Shown here: piece after piece, positions 59,601 through 64,000 of the stretch
Layout of the letters: every line of letters begins with the position of its first letter
How positions within the stretch are numbered: the first letter of the stretch is position 1
Source of the DNA: Cymbidium sinense
Lineage: Eukaryota; Streptophyta; Magnoliopsida; Asparagales; Orchidaceae
Assembly (NCBI GenBank): GCA_021442155.1
Contig: CM038215.1
Location: forward strand, 208,748,982 to 208,812,981
Direction: 5' to 3'
DNA length: 64,000 nucleotides
Program-made: the position numbers and the translations under genes
Notes under the pieces: generated by a model
Seen by the model: only the letters and a program-made list of their open reading frames with translations
Told to the model about the DNA's origin: nothing
Database searches by the model: none

Positions 59601-62600
59601 AGACTTAATTACTAAGCTAATTGATCCCAAATTGGGTGGATTAGTTCCAAGGGATGCCCTCTACCTCCCATAATTTTCTTAAAATTTATTGGCCATGTAA
59701 TTTAAATAATTTGAAATTTCAATCCTAATTACCCTCCTTAATCAATTTAATAATTATTAAAAAATTTAAACAATACAAATTAGATGATTAATAATGGTTA
59801 ATCATTATAAATAGTGGGAATGATGAAGAAAAATAATTAGGACCTCTTTTCTAGTTATTTTCCTAAGTACATTTCCATAGGAGGGTTAACTAATGCATGT
59901 GTTAATTAAAGTTTAATTAAGTAAACTAATGGTGAAATCAAATCAAATTTGTTTCAGATAATTCAAATTCAATTCATGGGTTTCTCTTTATATGTTCAAT
60001 AATATAAAGATCTTTGAAGAACTTATGATTAACCTGTGGGTATGAAAAAATCATATAAGTACTTAATCTAGTTCTTTCTTTAATTTAATTAACCTTTAAG
60101 TATGAGCCTCATTACATTAGGTCTTGTTAAGTACATTACAAATTTTAATTACTCATTAGCATATCATTAGATGCTCATGGTTAAGTGGTTAATCAAATTA
60201 AAGAAGCTTAAGAAAGGGGAAATAAAATTCATTGCTTAATGATTTGAAGTTAATTAGTCCATAAAAGTTACTTAATTATTTTTCTTTAAATACATTAAGT
60301 CATTAACATGGGATGGGGTAAAATAGTAAACATCATTTCTCCTCTTTAAGTTTTAATAATTCAAATTCAAAAATTAAACTTCATAACAACTTTCTTTAGT
60401 TTTAAAGAACATTTATTTGACTTGATTGTCCTTAGAAATTAATGTGATTGAATGTATTATGTAGCAATGTTTAATCATGTATTTTCAATCAGCATAAATT
60501 TGTATGCCACTTGTATCATGTATTCATGTTTTCAAATAAAAAGGATTAAATGAGTAGGGTTATACGCGTATAAGTTGCATGTGTTGAATTGATCTTATTA
60601 TATGGCGTGGCTATTATCACTAATAAATCTCAAATTATTTTCAAAATTATAAACTAATGATGAAAATTTAGGTTGATGTTGGTTATGAATATTTTATGTG
60701 ATTTAAATTCACTTATAGTTTAAACATTTTAAAGGATTGTTCTATTTTCATGATTCATCTGTATGTTTACATGTATTTGAATGTTAGTAAGTATATAGTT
60801 TGGAAAACCTAGGAATACGAGGCTTTAAGTAGTTGCAAGGAGGTCTTAGATTACCTCACTTTCTTGGTTTAACAACAGCACGTACTTACCTAATTTCATT
60901 CATATGTGGACATGTACTAGAATTTGGATAGAGCTTTATTTTACATGAGTAAATAATTTACTAATATATAATATTTTGCATGATTTTCATCTTTATGTTA
61001 GTGTATACATTTATATGTATTTAAGATAGCAAGTATATAATCTGGATATCCCATGAACATGAGACTTTAAGTAGCCCAAAGGAGGTTTTAGATTACCCCA
61101 CTTCCTTAGTTTAACAATGACATGTACTTGCTTAAATCTCTAATACATGTGTATGTATACTTAGCTGAGGAATGTTATCTATTTTTTCTACTAAAAATAC
61201 ATGCATTGACAATCATTCAAGTGTGCCAAATATACACATATGTACATTACATGTGTAGGTATGTTAAATTCAATATCATATGCATAATATTAATGATGAA
61301 AAGGAATGATGTAACATTGTCCATGTGATAGTAATTCAATCTCATTAACCTTAAGTTGCCTTCCATATTTGAATAGGATTCTTTAATATTAACCTAAACT
61401 TAGGATTAATAAAATGTTTAATAAATCATTCCCTAAAAGAAATCAAAATCATAACAACATGCCTTTAGAAAATAACTTAGGATAGGGATGAAGAGAGTTA
61501 AACCTCTTTCCTCTCTTTATATTAATTAGATGTTAAGTAAATATTAAGTGAAACAAAAGAGAAATATAAATTAAAATTCATTAATCTTCTTAATAACTTG
61601 AAGTGAAACCTCTCCTCATGTGTAATTTGAACATTCCAAAACCCTTAGATAATCTTAAATCTAAAGACTAGCTAAGACATACCATACCAAACCTTAACAA
61701 CACATTAGAATACTAAGTTACCACTTCTAGCTCTAAGTTAGGATGGTGTATGTTATGATGTTATATTTTATTTTGTGATGTAATATTTTAGACCGGATGT
61801 TAGGATTATTTATGTGTAGACTGGATGTTAGGCCTCTATTAGCCTAATGACATTTTATGTAGGCGATTATGCTAAAGGGGCTACTGAAATAATGAATAAA
61901 AAAATAAATTCCCTTGCTTATAGACTGTTTATTCCCCTTTGCATAATCCATATTAGGACAAGTGGGTTTGGTTACCCATGTGTAGGGTGCTAAGTCCAAA
62001 TTTATGGAATATAAATTTCTTAGTTTGAATGTTTGTTTAGTTAACATCCATTTTACAGGTATAGTTAGATTTTATTTTCCATGAACCTATAATTTTGTAA
62101 TAAGAATTAGGATTAGTGCTATGAGATTTAGGATGAGTAGTGGCTAAAAGGCAAAGACCTAGAAGACCTTATGAAGCCTTAAGTAAATCAAGCCAAAGGA
62201 AGAAGAAGGAAAAGTAAAGAATGAAGACCCACATAGCATCTATTTAATTGTAATTATAATATTATTTTATAATCTGAGTTGTATAAAGGTAGAGCTCAGC
62301 TACCTAATTTCTTTTTTTTATGGGGTGTACGATGGTACCCGACCGCACCAGCTTTTTATTCTTTAACAAAATTTATGAATGTTTGATTTTCATGTTTATC
62401 TTGTGCAATAGAAATGATATGTTTTTCATTGGTTTCTTAAAGTTTGATGATTGAATGTATGGCTTGGATGATGTAGGCTCTTTAAGATAAAATTAATTTT
62501 TTTTACCCCTATTAAACAACTCATAACTAAATGTTAAAAATAACTCCTAACCTCACATTAAAGCTTAGGTTATGAAAAGATTCAACAACTCCTTAGCTGA

Positions 62601-63453
62601 AGGTTGAATGTTATAAGATCATGCATGACATCTTGTTTCGCTCTTAAATGGGGAGGGTCTGCATTCTTGCACGATAGAGGAATGCTTGACCTTTGAGGGC
62701 AACCCTTGTAGTAGACAATACCTCTCCCGCTAATTTATCCCATGATCTTATTTCATCATGCATATAGGCATAATTTTTCTAAGCTTTTATCTAAATGAAT
62801 GTGCCAAAAATAATATAAAAGATTATAAATTTGGCATTAGTCTAAGTTATGTCTTCATGTCAGACATGATCTAGTGTCTTATAGAGTGAGTTTAGAAATC
62901 TACTTTTCTTCCTAATTAAATAAAAACTTAGCTATCTTGCATTTACATAAGACTGACCTACATGGTTTTGAAGCATAAGAGGCATTAGCTGGCGGCCACT
63001 CCAAGCAGCTGTAAGTCTAGAAGGGTTAGGATGGGTTTATCCTCTCTTATGAAGATAAGCCACCATATTTAATTTTCTGATTAGACTTAAGTTGTGCTTT
63101 TAGCTTGTCCTAAAGCATCCTAGATTTAGGATCTAAGGCTACTTATTTTCTTTAGTCTATGAGTATAAGACCTCACCTCTTAGGCATTTCCATAATCTTG
63201 TGTTGATGGATTATAAGTCTTAGCATTCTAATAAAATTTTAACTCAAATAAAATGAACTTTATCTATTTCATATATATATATATAGCCTCATTATAAGGT
63301 AGATTGGAGCACATACTAGGCTTCCTAGTATCATGAGTGTTCCATACTTATCTTTCTTTGGAATCTATAAATAAGCATATCAACTTGAATTCTCCCACTT
63401 GATTTCCCAAAAATACCAAAGCCTTTGATAGTCTAACCCTGAAATCTTTGGAG
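56635..63453 (+). mobile_element. Terminal-repeat unit, copy D (partial)
   Basis: Begins TGTTGACCTCACTTTTGGAG, about 100 bases inside the unit, and follows the block order of copy C to CTTTGGAGATAT (63453), about 400 bases short of the end. It holds the TTGACC-rich part (57060-58350), a degenerate hairpin (58545-58570), the doubled 240-base block (60785 and 61025), the empty site of the RTE LINE (about 61518) and GTATAAAGGTAGAGCTCAGC (62281). It shares the doubled block with C, so it belongs to the C subfamily. No gene seen. Confidence 0.75.
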
Positions 63454-63712
63454 ATATATTTAAGTGATTAGTAACTTAAAAAGTGGATTTTAATTTGTGA
63501 TCTGATTCATGTTTGGGTTGACTTTAATGTTTTAAAGAGCATGCAGATTATTGAACCCTACTCAGAGCAAGAATCATCTCACTTCACACACTAATCCTAA
63601 GTAAGTTCTAAAGTGGTGGATTTTAAGACTTTAAATCACCTTAATGAACTATCAAGTAATGATTAAATCTTAATTTTAAATTAATTCTAAATAAAATCAT
63701 AATAATTTAAAA
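63454..63712. other. Short AT-rich stretch between D and an inverted LTR fragment
   Basis: No match to the terminal repeats was seen and no coding frame is present. Confidence 0.4.
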
Positions 63713-64000
63713 GATTAGACTTAGCACCCATGGGTGTTAAGCCCATTTGTCCTAATGGGCTATGCTAAAGGGGAAAGCATTACCTACATGCAAAAGTATT
63801 TGATTTATTTTTATTACTATAGCAGTCCCCTTAATTAAGCACAACCCCCTACAAAAATATCATTAGTTTAATAAATAACATCCTACCATCCACACCAGTG
63901 CACAAGCAATCCAAACATCCAATCTAAAATATTACACCACAAAATAAGAAAATTAATACATCACAATAAAACACTAACCTAACCTTAGTCTAGGATCAGT
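63713..64000 (-). mobile_element. Second inverted fragment of a Tat terminal repeat
   Basis: Reverse complement of a mid-LTR block (A about 10720-10970): GCACAACCCCCTAC at 63839 answers GGGGATTGTGC, CATCCTACCATCC (63880) answers the GAATGGTAGG block, and TAGCACCCATGGGTG at 63723 answers CCCATGTGTGGGGTG. It continues beyond the window edge. Together with 55361-56634 it would make one minus-strand LTR split by copy D. Confidence 0.7.

Overview
The window looks like pericentromeric or intergenic DNA from a repeat-rich flowering plant. It is AT-rich and almost wholly made of decayed, nested transposable elements: Ty3/gypsy LTR retrotransposons of the Tat lineage (dual RNase H, Ogre-like primer-binding site), L1 and RTE LINEs, and small hAT-like and other MITEs. 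Species cannot be named from sequence alone. No bacterial or organellar features and no RNA genes were seen. One short, GC-richer open frame (43897-44166) is the only candidate host gene.

Layout, left to right. 2-2760 is the pol tail (RT, RNase H, second RNase H, integrase) of Tat element 1, followed by its repeat-filled 3' untranslated region (2761-5209). A long terminal-repeat unit, copy A, runs to 12832 and is followed at once by a primer-binding site (12841-12858), a 5' leader with about 19 hairpin repeats (13412-14945), a broken gag region split by an L1 insertion (16029-18030), gag (18031-20103) and a truncated pol (to about 22140). Then comes the same 3' region (22141-24873) and terminal-repeat copy B (24874-33365, carrying an RTE fragment). 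Copy A therefore serves as the 3' LTR of element 1 and the 5' LTR of element 2: a tandem pair.

The A/B array ends inside the 3' region (33366-34162) of an older, diverged element whose terminal repeat is copy C (34163-42215, carrying an RTE LINE with target-site duplication). From 42216 to 55360 there is AT-rich DNA with microsatellites, MITEs, the small ORF, a pair of about 2 kb direct repeats and a possible chromovirus LTR remnant. From 55361 an inverted LTR fragment, terminal-repeat copy D (56635-63453) and a second inverted fragment (63713-64000) suggest that D landed inside a minus-strand LTR.

All coding regions of the elements carry stops and frameshifts, many explained by C-to-T or G-to-A change, so none appears able to move by itself. 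The most unusual structure is the hairpin array in the leader of element 2: similar loop sequence, with stem arms that change together.
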